A DNA stretch of 64,000 bases from Streptomyces ambofaciens ATCC 23877 (GCF_001267885.1 NZ_CP012382.1:744001-808000), one strand, 5' to 3'; shown: positions 53,703-62,533, counted from the first letter of the stretch. Made by a program: numbers and translations. The notes: generated from the sequence alone by a model not told the origin.

Positions 53703-55322
53703 TCATCTCTTGTCGCCGATGCGGTCGCGGCGGGTGAGGGCGCGTTGGGCGCGGGCGAGGCCCGCGAAGCGGTGCTGGCGCAGGGCGGCGCGCGCGGCGT
53801 TGGCGCCCGGCGCACCGTGCACTCCGCCTCCCGGGTGCGCGCCCGCCGAGGCCAGGAAGAGACCGGTCACCGGTGTCTCCGGCCGTCCGGTGCCGGGCAC
53901 GGGCCGGAAGACGAGCTGCTGGTGCATGGCGGTGGTGCCGCCGTTGATGGCGCCGCCCTCCAGGTTGGCGTTCATGGCCTGGAGCGTGGGCGGAGCCAGC
54001 ACACGGCGGGCCCGGATCAGGCCCCGGAAGCCGGGCGCGAAACGTTCCACCTGGCGCTCGACGCGGTCGGCCATGAGCTCCTGCTCCCTGGCGTCCCAGC
54101 TGCCGGTGATGCCCTCGTCGCCCGCGTCGGCCCGGATGTCGTGGGGGACGTGGGTGTAGGCCCAGGCGGACTCCGTGCCGCTCGGGGAGCGGGACGGGTC
54201 CGTGGTGGTCATCTGACCGAACAGCGAGAACGGGCGGTCGGGGACCTGCCGCATGGCGATCTGGGCGGCGAAGCGGGTCAGCTCGTCGAGGCCGTCGGCC
54301 AGATGCACGGTCCCGGCCCGCGCCGCGTCCTCGCACCGCCAGGGCACGGGGCCGTCCAGAGCCCAGTCGACCTTGAAGGTGGCGAAGTCCCACTGGAAGC
54401 GCCGCAGATCGGCGAGGACCTGGTCCGGCAGGTGCTCCGGGGCGACGAGCCCTCCGTAGAGGGCGGGCACGGACACGTCCGCGAGGACGGCACGCCGGGC
54501 GGTGACCGTCTCCCCGCCGGCCGTGCGGACGCCCGTCACGCGTCGGTCCCGGACCAGGACCTGCTCGACGCGCTGCCCGCACCGCAGGGTGCCGCCGCGC
54601 GCCCGCAACCGGTGGACCAGTGCCGCGGTGAGGGCGCCCGAGCCGCCGACCGGCACGGGGAAGCCGTAGGTCTGTCCGAGCATCGACATCAGCCAGCCGA
54701 AGCCGCCGCTCCCGGCGGCCTCCGGCGCGAGGTCGGCGTGCAGGGCGTTGCCGGCCAGGATCAGTTTCCCGCCCTCGCCGCGGAACTCCTCCTCGCCCAT
54801 GCGGCGCACCGGCAGTACCAGGGTGCGCGCCAGCCGGAGCCCGCCTCCGCCGCGCAGCCGCAGCGCCAGCCGGGCGCCGGCCCGGACCGGGGGGAAGGGG
54901 GTGAACAGGGCGTCCAGGATGTCGGCCCGGTAGCGGTCCCAGACCTCGTGCAGACGGTCCCAGGCGGCCCCGTCCCCGGGCGCGAAGGCGTCGAGGGAGG
55001 CGGCGGTGGTGGCGACGTCGCGGTCCAGGACGGCGCAGGTGCCGTCGGTCAGGGGGTGGGCGAGCACGTGGGGGGCGTGCCCCCAGCGCAGTCCGTGGTC
55101 CTGCAGGCGCAGCCCGGCGAGGACCGGGGAGGCGGCGGCGAGCGGGTAGAAGGAGCTGAACAGATCGTTGACGAACCCGGGGGCGACCTCGCTGTCGTGG
55201 CGTACCGCCCCGCCCGGCTCGGGCTGCTCCTCCAGGACCTCCACGCTCCAGCCGGCGTCCACGAGCAGGTTCGCCGCCACCAGCCCGTTGGGACCCGAGC
55301 CGATCACGACCGCATCAGGCAT
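53703..55322 (-). CDS. CrtI/CrtO-like FAD-dependent oxidoreductase
   Basis: 539 residues. N-terminal FAD motif VVIGSGPNGLVAANLLVDAG and C-terminal ASAGAHPGGGVHGAPGANAA. Phytoene dehydrogenase-like superfamily, of the type that includes carotenoid ketolases and retinol saturase-like enzymes. Overlaps the SRPBCC gene by eight bases. Together with the true crtI it makes two amine-oxidase-type flavoenzymes in the cluster. Product and substrate unknown. Confidence 0.85.
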   Translation of the reverse strand: MPDAVVIGSGPNGLVAANLLVDAGWSVEVLEEQPEPGGAVRHDSEVAPGFVNDLFSSFYPLAAASPVLAGLRLQDHGLRWGHAPHVLAHPLTDGTCAVLDRDVATTAASLDAFAPGDGAAWDRLHEVWDRYRADILDALFTPFPPVRAGARLALRLRGGGGLRLARTLVLPVRRMGEEEFRGEGGKLILAGNALHADLAPEAAGSGGFGWLMSMLGQTYGFPVPVGGSGALTAALVHRLRARGGTLRCGQRVEQVLVRDRRVTGVRTAGGETVTARRAVLADVSVPALYGGLVAPEHLPDQVLADLRRFQWDFATFKVDWALDGPVPWRCEDAARAGTVHLADGLDELTRFAAQIAMRQVPDRPFSLFGQMTTTDPSRSPSGTESAWAYTHVPHDIRADAGDEGITGSWDAREQELMADRVERQVERFAPGFRGLIRARRVLAPPTLQAMNANLEGGAINGGTTAMHQQLVFRPVPGTGRPETPVTGLFLASAGAHPGGGVHGAPGANAARAALRQHRFAGLARAQRALTRRDRIGDKR

Positions 55323-55821
55323 GGCCGGCTCCCGGTCCGAACTCCACGGAGCCGGGGGTGTTCGCCGGGTCAGGCCGGCGCCGCTCCCCGGCCTCGGACT
55401 CGCACAGTTTCGCGAGCCTGGCGAGCATCGCTCGGTGCCGCACCTGGATCAGCGCCTCCACCCCCACGTTGTGCAGCAGGCCGCCGGGGCCGCGCAGCGG
55501 GTGCTCGTCCATGATCACGAGACACTGCTCCCCCCAGGGGCGCAGTTCGATGGCGATGCGGGCCGTGCCGAGCACGCCGGCCTTGGCCTCGATCTCCAGC
55601 ACGGACCCCGGCTCGCAGCGCCGCACGACCGACTCGTTCTGCAGCCGCACCGGCCCGATCCTGACCTCGTACTCGATGGTCGCGCCGACCTCCGGCCACC
55701 GTCCGGACTTGGGGGTGACCTCCGAGGGGCCCACCACCCACTCCACGTACTCGTTGCCGTCCGCCAGGACGTCCCACACCGCCTGCGGGCTCGCCTGGAC
55801 CAACCGATGCCGCACCGCCAC
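55315..55821 (-). CDS. SRPBCC-fold (polyketide cyclase/START-like) protein
   Basis: 168 residues from GTG at 55821 (MAVRHRLVQASPQAVWDVLA), which has GGGAGG five bases upstream; a GTG at 55866 would add 15 residues. The hydrophobic-cavity fold is seen in ASPQAVWDVLADGNEYVEWV, PEVGATIEYEV and IAIELRPWGEQCLVI. Such proteins bind or cyclise hydrophobic ligands. First gene of the SRPBCC, oxidoreductase, SDR unit. Confidence 0.82.
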   Translation of the reverse strand: MAVRHRLVQASPQAVWDVLADGNEYVEWVVGPSEVTPKSGRWPEVGATIEYEVRIGPVRLQNESVVRRCEPGSVLEIEAKAGVLGTARIAIELRPWGEQCLVIMDEHPLRGPGGLLHNVGVEALIQVRHRAMLARLAKLCESEAGERRRPDPANTPGSVEFGPGAGHA

Positions 55822-56037
55822 GCGTGCCTCCCACGCCCAGTAACCGTCACTGCGAGGACGCTGCACTGAGTGCCCCGTTCGCCACCGGCCAACCGGGCGG
55901 ACTTCCCGGACCCGCCCCGGCCGAGGGCGGCGTCGCCGTCACGGGCACGGCCCCGGACGCCTACGCCGCCCCGCGGAAAGGCCCTGCATTGGCATGGACC
56001 TGTCGATGCCGCTCCGGCTACCCTCGGGGCAACCCGA

Positions 56038-56051
56038 TGAGAGCGCTCTCA
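56038..56051. promoter_or_regulatory. LacI/CebR-type palindrome upstream of the protease
   Basis: TGAGAGCGCTCTCA, a perfect 14-bp palindrome, 51 bases before the protease start. It differs from the CebR box TGGGAGCGCTCCCA at one symmetric pair of bases. Confidence 0.6.
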
Positions 56052-56102
56052 GACCGCGGTTGTTCCACCCCCACCTAGCTGGAACGACGAAGGGCAACTC
56101 CC

Positions 56103-57266
56103 GTGAGACGCAGCAGACCCAGATACCTCGGCCTGGCCGGCCTCCTCGTGTTCGGCAGCCTCACCGCGGTCGGCACCCTGCCCGCCTCGGCGGCCGACTC
56201 CCCCACCGCCCCCGCCAAGCCGCCGGCCGCCTCCGCCGGCCTCCTGGACGCCATGGAGCGGGACTTCGGTCTCACCCGGGCCGAGGCCGAGGGCCGGCTC
56301 GCGGCCGAACGCCGCGCCACCGCCCTCGAACCCACGGCACGCCGGGCCGCCGGGGACGCCTTCGGCGGATCCTGGTTCGACGCCGCGAAGGGGCGGCTGA
56401 CCGTGGCCGTCACCTCGGACGCGCCCGCCACCACGGTCCGGGCCGTCGGTGCCACCGGCGCGCAGGTCCGTACCGTGGAGCACAGCGCACGGCGGCTCGA
56501 CGCGGCCAAGGCGCGCATCGACCGCCTGGACGCCCCCGCCGGCGTCAGCAGCTGGCGCGTCGACCCGTCCGCGAACACCGTGGTCGTCGACGTGGTCCGC
56601 GGCGAGCGCTCCGACAACGATGTCCAGCGGTTCGTGGACCGGGCCCGCGAGGCCGGACCCGTCACGGTGCGCTCGGTGCCGTCGGCACCCCGGACCTTCG
56701 CGGCGGGCACCGTCGGCGGCGACCCGTACTACACCGGCAACGTCCGCTGCTCCATCGGCTTCTCGGTGCACGGCGGTTTCGTCACCGCCGGACACTGCGG
56801 CGGCGCGGGAGCCGGGGTCAGCGGCTGGGACCGCTCGCACATCGGCACCTTCCAGGGCTCGTCGTTCCCGGAGAACGACTACGCCTGGGTGAGCGTCGGC
56901 AGCGGCTGGTGGACGGTACCGGTCGTACTCGGCTGGGGCACGGTCTCCGACCAGCTCGTGCGCGGTTCGAACGAGGCGCCCGTCGGGGCCTCGATCTGCC
57001 GCTCCGGCTCGACCACCCGCTGGCACTGCGGCACGGTGCTGGCCAAGAACGAGACGGTCAACTACAGCCAGGGCGCGGTGCGCCAGATGACAAAGACCAG
57101 TGTCTGCGCCGAGGGCGGGGACTCGGGCGGCTCGTTCATCAGCGGCGACCAGGCGCAGGGCGTCACCTCGGGCGGCTGGGGGAACTGCTCCAGCGGCGGG
57201 GAGACCTGGTTCCAGCCCGTCAACGAGATCCTGAACCGCTACGGGCTGACGCTGCACACGGCCTGA
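56103..57266 (+). CDS. Secreted S1 serine protease (streptogrisin/alpha-lytic type)
   Basis: 387-residue preproenzyme. Signal peptide MRRSRPRYLGLAGLLVFGSL to ASA; propeptide to about residue 200 with the alpha-lytic pro-domain pattern (LLDAMERDFGLTRAEAEGRL); mature protease with His231 (VTAGHCGG), Asp259 (PENDYAWV) and Ser341 (GGDSGGSF). Cys pairs fit two or three disulphides. GTG at 56103. A CebR-like palindrome in the promoter suggests carbon-source control of this protease. Confidence 0.92.
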   Translation: MRRSRPRYLGLAGLLVFGSLTAVGTLPASAADSPTAPAKPPAASAGLLDAMERDFGLTRAEAEGRLAAERRATALEPTARRAAGDAFGGSWFDAAKGRLTVAVTSDAPATTVRAVGATGAQVRTVEHSARRLDAAKARIDRLDAPAGVSSWRVDPSANTVVVDVVRGERSDNDVQRFVDRAREAGPVTVRSVPSAPRTFAAGTVGGDPYYTGNVRCSIGFSVHGGFVTAGHCGGAGAGVSGWDRSHIGTFQGSSFPENDYAWVSVGSGWWTVPVVLGWGTVSDQLVRGSNEAPVGASICRSGSTTRWHCGTVLAKNETVNYSQGAVRQMTKTSVCAEGGDSGGSFISGDQAQGVTSGGWGNCSSGGETWFQPVNEILNRYGLTLHTA

Positions 57267-57322
57267 TCCGGAACGTCGGGGAGGGCCTCGCCGGACTGCC
57301 GGCGGGGCCTCTCCCCCGGCGG

Positions 57323-57358
57323 GACCCGTACCCGGCCGTCGGCGGCCGGGTACGGGTC
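57323..57358. terminator. Bidirectional terminator between protease and membrane protein genes
   Basis: Perfect 16-bp stem GACCCGTACCCGGCCG / CGGCCGGGTACGGGTC with a TCGG loop between convergent genes. A second, imperfect hairpin lies at about 57284-57312. Confidence 0.85.
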
Positions 57359-57800
57359 AGACGTCGAGCGCTCCGGCGCCCGGCTCCGTCCTCTCGGAGC
57401 CGGTCGCCGTGGTCAGCCGGCGGTAGGCGGCCCGTGCGTGGGCCAGGCGGGCCAGTGCCGTGCCGACGAGGGCCGCGCCGAGCAGACAGGCCAGCCAGAT
57501 CGCGTCCCGCCGGCCCGTCCAGGTCAGCGTGCCGGCGGGCGGGACGGCGAAGCCGTTGAGCGACAGCCAGCACAGGAGGGCCGTTCCGGGGGCGGCCGTG
57601 AACCGCGCCCAGATGCCCAGCAGTGCCGCCAGCAGGGAGAGCACGGCCAGCGCGAGTCCCGGACGGCCCACCCCCACGATGCCGTTGAGGAGTGCCACGA
57701 GGGCGAGGGCGCCGCTGAAGGCGCCCGCCCACACCAGCGGAGCCCCGACCGGGCGGGGGACGGGTCTCACGCCGTGGCTCAGCGGCACCCACTCGATCAT
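57357..57800 (-). CDS. DUF4118/KdpD-like membrane domain protein
   Basis: 147 residues from ATG 57800 (MIEWVPLSHGVRPVPRPVGA). Four membrane segments; the loop SLNGFAVPPAGTLTWTGRRD resembles the NWFFTPPLHTFTI region of the DUF4118 domain that precedes the kinase in KdpD. There is no kinase domain, so it is a stand-alone membrane module. GGAG is eight bases upstream. Confidence 0.65.
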   Translation of the reverse strand: MIEWVPLSHGVRPVPRPVGAPLVWAGAFSGALALVALLNGIVGVGRPGLALAVLSLLAALLGIWARFTAAPGTALLCWLSLNGFAVPPAGTLTWTGRRDAIWLACLLGAALVGTALARLAHARAAYRRLTTATGSERTEPGAGALDV

Positions 57801-58221
57801 CCTGACGGCTCCCTCCGGTCCCGGACGGCTCCGACCACGGCGTCGGACACCGGTCCTGCGGGAGGATTGTCCCACCGGCGCGCCGAGCGACGTACCGGCC
57901 GGGGTGACAACCGGTCACGGCGGGCCACCGCCGCGGCCGTGCGGGCCGGGTGGGCCGTGCGGACCGCGTGGACCGGACGTCCGCCCGGAGCCCTCCGGCG
58001 GCTTCGCCCCCGGGCCCTCTCAGCGGCCTCCCTGTCTGTGCCGGCCCGCACCGCGGGCGTCCGGCCCGACCACCGGTTCGCCCGCTCGAGTTGGCCGGCG
58101 AGGCGGAGGAGGGAGCTCTGCGGACCGTGTCCGGCAGCGAACGGCGCTCCGATGGGCGGCCCCGTCCCGGCGTCGTCCGCCGCCGGCAGCACGCCCCGGC
58201 CCTCCCCCCGGGGCCGGCTGC
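57801..58221. other. 421-base gap without a recognised gene
   Basis: Open frames here lack coding-type third-position bias and look like chance. No promoter or repeat of note seen. Confidence 0.4.
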
Positions 58222-59535
58222 CTACCGTTCCGCGTCGGCGTGCTTCGGGGAGGACGCCGCGGCGGGAGCCGGCACGGGCGCCGCGCAGTCGTCCTCCCCC
58301 GCGTCGTCGCCGTCACCGGAGCGGTTCCCCGGCGCGGCGGCCGGCCCTCCGCTCACACCGGGCAGCAGCCTGCCGGCGGCCCGCAGGGCACCGGCGAGCA
58401 GGTACGCCCGTCCCGCGAAGACGGGCCCGAGAACGGCGAGGACGAGGACGTACCCGGCGATGAACGGGGCGAGCCGTCCGTCCAGCCCCGCGCCCGCGGC
58501 CATGGCGGCCAGGATGAGCGCGAACTCCCCGCGCGCGACCAGGGTGGTGGCGATCTCGGCGGCGGGTTCCGAGCCGTAGCGGTACACGCGGGCCACGCAC
58601 AGCCCGGCGACGACGTTCATGACGATGGTCAGCGCCGCGGCGGCCGCGACCGGGCCCGCGACCGACGCGATGTCGCCGGGGTCGATGGCGAGACCGAAGG
58701 CGAAGAAGAAGATGGCCGCGAAGGCGTCCCGGAGCGGGTGCACCAGTTCACGGATCTGCGGCCCCGAGGGGGTACCGGCCAGGATGAGGCCGACCATGAA
58801 GGCGCCGATGGCGTCGGCGACGCCGAGGACCTCCGAGACACCCGCGACGAGCACCGCCGCCCCGAGGAAGCTGATGACCAGCAGTTCGTTGTCCCGGGTC
58901 GCGATCAGACGGCCCACGAGCCGCGTGCCGTAGCGGGCCGCGGCGGCGAGCACCAGCAGGAAGCCGAAGGCCTTGCCGGCCTGCAGGGCCATGTCCGCGA
59001 AGCCGTGCGCGCCCGCGATGACCGGCTGGAGGGCGGCCAGGTACAGCGCGAGGAAGATGTCCTCCACCACGATGACGCCGAGGATCAGACGGGTCTCGGG
59101 CCGGCCGATCCGGCCCAGGTCGATGAGGATCTTGGTGACGATCGCGGAGGACGATATGCCGAGCACGCCGGCGAGCACCAGCGCCTCCCGCACACCCCAG
59201 CCCAGGACGAATCCGAAGCCCAGACCGGCGCCGACGTTCAGCAGCAGATAGATGCCACCGGCGGTCAGCAGCCGCTTGCCGCCGCTCTTGAGGTCGTCGA
59301 GGTGGAATTCCAGGCCGAGGTAGAAGAGCAGCAGCACCAGCCCGAGCGCGGAGAGCATCTCGAAGTCATGCGCGTCCTCCACCAGGACGAAGCCCGGCGT
59401 GTGGGGACCGAGCAGGATGCCGGCGAGCATGAACAGCGGAATCGTCGGAAGTCCGATCCTGCCGCCGAGGCGGGCGAGGAACGCGGCGGCCAGAAAGGCA
59501 CCGCCCATGGCGAGCAGGGTGTCAGCGTGTCCCAC
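58222..59535 (-). CDS. CPA2-type cation:proton antiporter
   Basis: 437 residues with 12 or 13 membrane segments (KefB/KhtU class). Motifs: GLPTIPLFMLAGILLGPHTP, GISSSAIVTKILIDLGR, VVEDIFLALYLA and FGLAIDPGDIASVAG. The tail of 60 residues is Ala/Pro/Asp-rich. In most Streptomyces a TrkA-C regulatory subunit gene (KhtT-like) stands directly upstream; none is present here. Start GTG at 59535. Confidence 0.87.
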   Translation of the reverse strand: MGHADTLLAMGGAFLAAAFLARLGGRIGLPTIPLFMLAGILLGPHTPGFVLVEDAHDFEMLSALGLVLLLFYLGLEFHLDDLKSGGKRLLTAGGIYLLLNVGAGLGFGFVLGWGVREALVLAGVLGISSSAIVTKILIDLGRIGRPETRLILGVIVVEDIFLALYLAALQPVIAGAHGFADMALQAGKAFGFLLVLAAAARYGTRLVGRLIATRDNELLVISFLGAAVLVAGVSEVLGVADAIGAFMVGLILAGTPSGPQIRELVHPLRDAFAAIFFFAFGLAIDPGDIASVAGPVAAAAALTIVMNVVAGLCVARVYRYGSEPAAEIATTLVARGEFALILAAMAAGAGLDGRLAPFIAGYVLVLAVLGPVFAGRAYLLAGALRAAGRLLPGVSGGPAAAPGNRSGDGDDAGEDDCAAPVPAPAAASSPKHADAER

Positions 59536-60334
59536 GGGTCACCGCCTTCGACCGTGCGGAGGGTCGGGAGGGCTTCACTTGACGGGGATGGACTTGACGG
59601 GGATGGATGCGCATTCTCCTTCGTCTGTCATCTGTGACGCGTCGTCTGTCGTGCGGTCGGGCGCCGTCGGCCGACCGCGGTGGCGCGACACCGCCCCCGG
59701 TCCGGACGGGGCACCGTCTCGTCCGCGGTGTGCACGGACGGCGGGCTCCGGACCCGGGTCACCCCCGGCAGTACGCCACGATGACCACCGGCCGCCTCGG
59801 CACTCGGGCGCGCCCGGCGCAGCCGGCTCGGACCGTACGGCGACACCCGCGGACGGGCGGGACGGACCTCGGACCTCCCCCGCGACGCTCCCGGCGCCCG
59901 AGAACCCCGGGGCACGGCGTCGCTCAACGGTCACACGCCGGGCCGGTGCTCCGCCATCGGGGACGGCACCCATAACGTCCGGTGGCCGACACCCATCACG
60001 GCGAGGCGGGGGCGCCGCTCCGCGAGCCGGAGGAGGGACACACGCGGCCGGTGAGAAGGGTGTGCCGCGGCCGACTCGGGGATCCCGGCCACGGCACGTC
60101 CCGTCGCCCCGGCGCGGGAGGACTGCGCACCCGGGCACGGACTGCGACTTCCCCGGGCCCGCGCGCCGACACTGCCCCAGCCGAGTGATCGTCACGAACG
60201 GTCACCCGGCGCGGCGTGACGACCCATTCGGCTGACACCCACCACCGGGCGGGCATGGCCGCTCGCCTTTCGATCGGCTCTTTCCCCATGATCGTGCACG
60301 AATTACGGTCCCTTTCCGGAAGGTGTGCTCTGCC
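59536..60334. other. 799-base intergenic region
   Basis: No convincing gene on either strand. It contains a 15-bp tandem duplication (next entry) and ends in a less GC-rich stretch, about 60180-60330, that should hold the terpene cyclase promoter. The KhtT-like gene expected beside the antiporter is missing. Confidence 0.45.
59577..59606. repeat. Exact 15-bp tandem duplication upstream of the antiporter
   Basis: ACTTGACGGGGATGG occurs twice in direct succession (59577-59591 and 59592-59606), about 40 bases upstream of the antiporter start. It could be a duplicated regulator half-site or a replication slip. Confidence 0.85.
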
Positions 60335-61417
60335 ATGGGGTCTCCCGCGTCCAGCGTGTCCGGCGTCGAATTGCCGCCGGTCTTCTGTCCTTTCGAGTCC
60401 GCCATCCATCCCCGGGTCCGGCAGGTCGAGAAACGGGCCGTGCAATGGATCGCCGACAGCGGGATGTGCGCCACGGACCGGGAACGCGCCTGGACCGTGG
60501 CGACGCACAGCGCCGACTTCTTCGCCCGGTTCGCACCCGTCGCCGACGACGACCGCCTGCTGGCAGCGGCCCTCTGGGTGTACTGGGGCTTCGCCTTCGA
60601 TGACGCGCGGTGCGACAGCGGTCCCCTGAGCAGCAGACCCGCGCAGTTCAACGCGCTGGCCGGTCAGGTGCAGCGGGCCTGTGAGACGGACTCGGCCGTG
60701 GGCTCGGACCGGTTCATCGGCGCCCTGCAGGACATCATGCGCCGCTTCCGCGGCTTCGCCGCGCCCACGCAGGTGAGCCGGTTCGTGCACGCCCACCGCG
60801 CCTGGCTCTCGGGGGTGGCCTGGCAGATCGGCAACCAGGCGGTCGGCCGCATGCCGGGCCTGGACGACTTCCTGGCGATGCGGCTGCTGTCTTCGGGCGG
60901 CGAACCCACCTTCGCCCTCCTGGAACTGGCCACGGGCGCGGAGATTCCCGACCGTGAGCTGCACCGTCCGGCCGTCCGCGCGCTCACCGAGATGGCCATC
61001 CTCGTGGCCGCCCTGGACAACGACCGGCACTCGCTGCACAAGGAGCTGGCGGGCGGTCAGGCGGACCAGAACCTCTACACCGTGCTGATGCAGGAGCGGT
61101 CCTGCCCCCTCCAGGAGGCGGTGACGGCCGGCACCGCGCTGCGGGACCGCGTCCTGCTGCGGTTCACGCACCTGCACGACCGGGTCCGGCCGACCGCGAG
61201 CACCGAACTCGCCGGCTACCTCCAGGGACTGCGCCACGGGGTCCGGGGCAACAACGAGTGGGGGCTGCGGGTGCCGCGCTACCTGAGCGACGGACGCTGG
61301 CCCGACGAGATGGACGACACGCTGCTGACCTGGGCCGAGGAACCGTCCGACAGCCGCCCCGGGCCGGTGGAGGGAGCCCCCTCCATCGCCTGGTGGTGGG
61401 ACGCTGACCTCGCCTGA
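60335..61417 (+). CDS. Class I terpene cyclase
   Basis: 360 residues, the normal length for a bacterial sesquiterpene cyclase. The metal-binding motif is DDARCD (89-94, DDxxxD type) and the NSE triad NDRHSLHKE (229-237); the C-terminal RVPRY fits the conserved RY pair. ATG at 60335; GTG at 60323 is possible but follows GGAAGG directly. It stands alone, without P450 or methyltransferase partners. The product cannot be predicted by eye; not an obvious geosmin, epi-isozizaene or 2-methylisoborneol synthase. Confidence 0.88.
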   Translation: MGSPASSVSGVELPPVFCPFESAIHPRVRQVEKRAVQWIADSGMCATDRERAWTVATHSADFFARFAPVADDDRLLAAALWVYWGFAFDDARCDSGPLSSRPAQFNALAGQVQRACETDSAVGSDRFIGALQDIMRRFRGFAAPTQVSRFVHAHRAWLSGVAWQIGNQAVGRMPGLDDFLAMRLLSSGGEPTFALLELATGAEIPDRELHRPAVRALTEMAILVAALDNDRHSLHKELAGGQADQNLYTVLMQERSCPLQEAVTAGTALRDRVLLRFTHLHDRVRPTASTELAGYLQGLRHGVRGNNEWGLRVPRYLSDGRWPDEMDDTLLTWAEEPSDSRPGPVEGAPSIAWWWDADLA

Positions 61418-61439
61418 GTACGCGTCGTATACGGACGCG

Positions 61440-62060
61440 TCACCGCCGCGAGGCCAGGTCCAGCGTCCACCAGGGGCCGCCGGACCCCTTCGCCCTGCCG
61501 ACGCCCGCGTGGGTGTATGCGCAGGTGAGGAGGATGTCGCGGTGCGGGGCGCTGCGCATCCACACGGCCACGGCGGCCTCCGCGGTGCCGGACCCCGCGG
61601 TGACGTTCTCGCCCGCGGAGGCGACCCGGTAGCCGGCGGCCCGCATGCGGTCGGCGGGGCTGCTCCCGTCGGCTCCGGTGTGGGTCAGCCGGTGACCGCG
61701 GGCCATCGCGGCACTGTGTGCGCGTGCGGCCCGGCCCAGCGCCGCGTGCAGCCGCACCGGTGAGCAACCGGCCTGCCTCCGCTGGCGGTTGACGGCGGCG
61801 ACCATGCGGCCGCCAACCGTGCCGGAGCCCCCCGCCTGGTGCCGTGGACCCTGGGTCGAGCCGGAGCCTGAGCCGGTGCCGGCCGGACCGGGCGCCGGCT
61901 GCCACCGGCCCGGCTCGGGCACCGGCCACAGCGGCGCCCGGTAGGGGGCGGGGGGCGTCGGCGCGGGCGGCGGTCCGGCCCAGGCGGCCGGTACCGCGAC
62001 GATCTGCAGGGCCGTGAGGACCGCGCCAAGGGCGAGCATCGTCCGCGGCATGCCGATCAT
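61440..62060 (-). CDS. Secreted CAP (SCP/PR1) domain protein
   Basis: 206 residues. Signal peptide MIGMPRTMLALGAVLTALQI to AWA; a Pro/Gly-rich linker to about 80; a CAP domain 85-206 with HSAAMARGHRLTHTG, AGENVTAGSGTAEAAV and SAPHRDILLTCAYTHAGVG. ATG 62060 was chosen over GTG 62072 because AGGTGA lies eight bases before it. Extracellular; CAP proteins bind lipids or act on cell-surface targets. Confidence 0.85.
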   Translation of the reverse strand: MIGMPRTMLALGAVLTALQIVAVPAAWAGPPPAPTPPAPYRAPLWPVPEPGRWQPAPGPAGTGSGSGSTQGPRHQAGGSGTVGGRMVAAVNRQRRQAGCSPVRLHAALGRAARAHSAAMARGHRLTHTGADGSSPADRMRAAGYRVASAGENVTAGSGTAEAAVAVWMRSAPHRDILLTCAYTHAGVGRAKGSGGPWWTLDLASRR

Positions 62061-62243
62061 TTCGTTTTTCACCTTTTCTTTTCCGGGCGTTTATCGATGA
62101 CGTTCATCGCGTTTTCTGCTGGTGTATCCACCGCTTCATTCGGGGTAATTCAGCCTTTCGCTGACGGTGTGCGAGAGGGCTGTTGGATAGGCTTGCGCTC
62201 GTTCGTTCCACCCCCCTCTCGTGCATTCTTCCGGAGGTTTTTC

Positions 62244-62483
62244 ATGTCGTTCTCGCTGCGCCGCGTCGCCGTGGTGTCGTTGGCCGCTCTGGCCCTGACG
62301 GCGGGTGGGGCCGTCTCGGCGGCCGGTGCCGCCGAGGTGTCGGCTCCGGCCACCGTGACCTCGCCCGGGCCCGGCGGTGGCGGGTTCAACGGCGGCCACG
62401 AGCCGCCGATGCACTTCGGCCCGTTCGAGATCCCGAAGTTCGGCAGCGTCTCCGGTGGTTTCTCCTGGGGTCTCGCGCGCTAG
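62244..62483 (+). CDS. Small secreted protein, Gly/Pro-rich
   Basis: 79 residues. Signal peptide MSFSLRRVAVVSLAALALTA to AGAAEV. The mature part of about 50 residues is VSAPATVTSPGPGGGG, FNGGHEPPMHFGPFEIP and KFGSVSGGFSWGLAR: no Cys, many Gly, Pro and aromatic residues. GGAGG lies six bases upstream. The leader is relatively AT-rich. Divergent from the CAP gene. Family not recognised. Confidence 0.72.
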   Translation: MSFSLRRVAVVSLAALALTAGGAVSAAGAAEVSAPATVTSPGPGGGGFNGGHEPPMHFGPFEIPKFGSVSGGFSWGLAR

Positions 62484-62503
62484 CCCGGCCGGGCAGAGGC
62501 ATG

Positions 62504-62533
62504 GATGAGGGCCGTCGGTGGACGGCCCTCATC
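62504..62533. terminator. Bidirectional terminator hairpin
   Basis: Perfect 13-bp stem GATGAGGGCCGTC / GACGGCCCTCATC with a GGTG loop between convergent genes; its right arm overlaps the last five bases of the ABC permease gene. Confidence 0.8.

Noticed and set aside
59575..60195. 206-codon minus-strand frame upstream of the antiporter
   Set aside because: No coding-type third-position bias and no resemblance to a TrkA-C/KhtT subunit; overlapping frames are similarly open.
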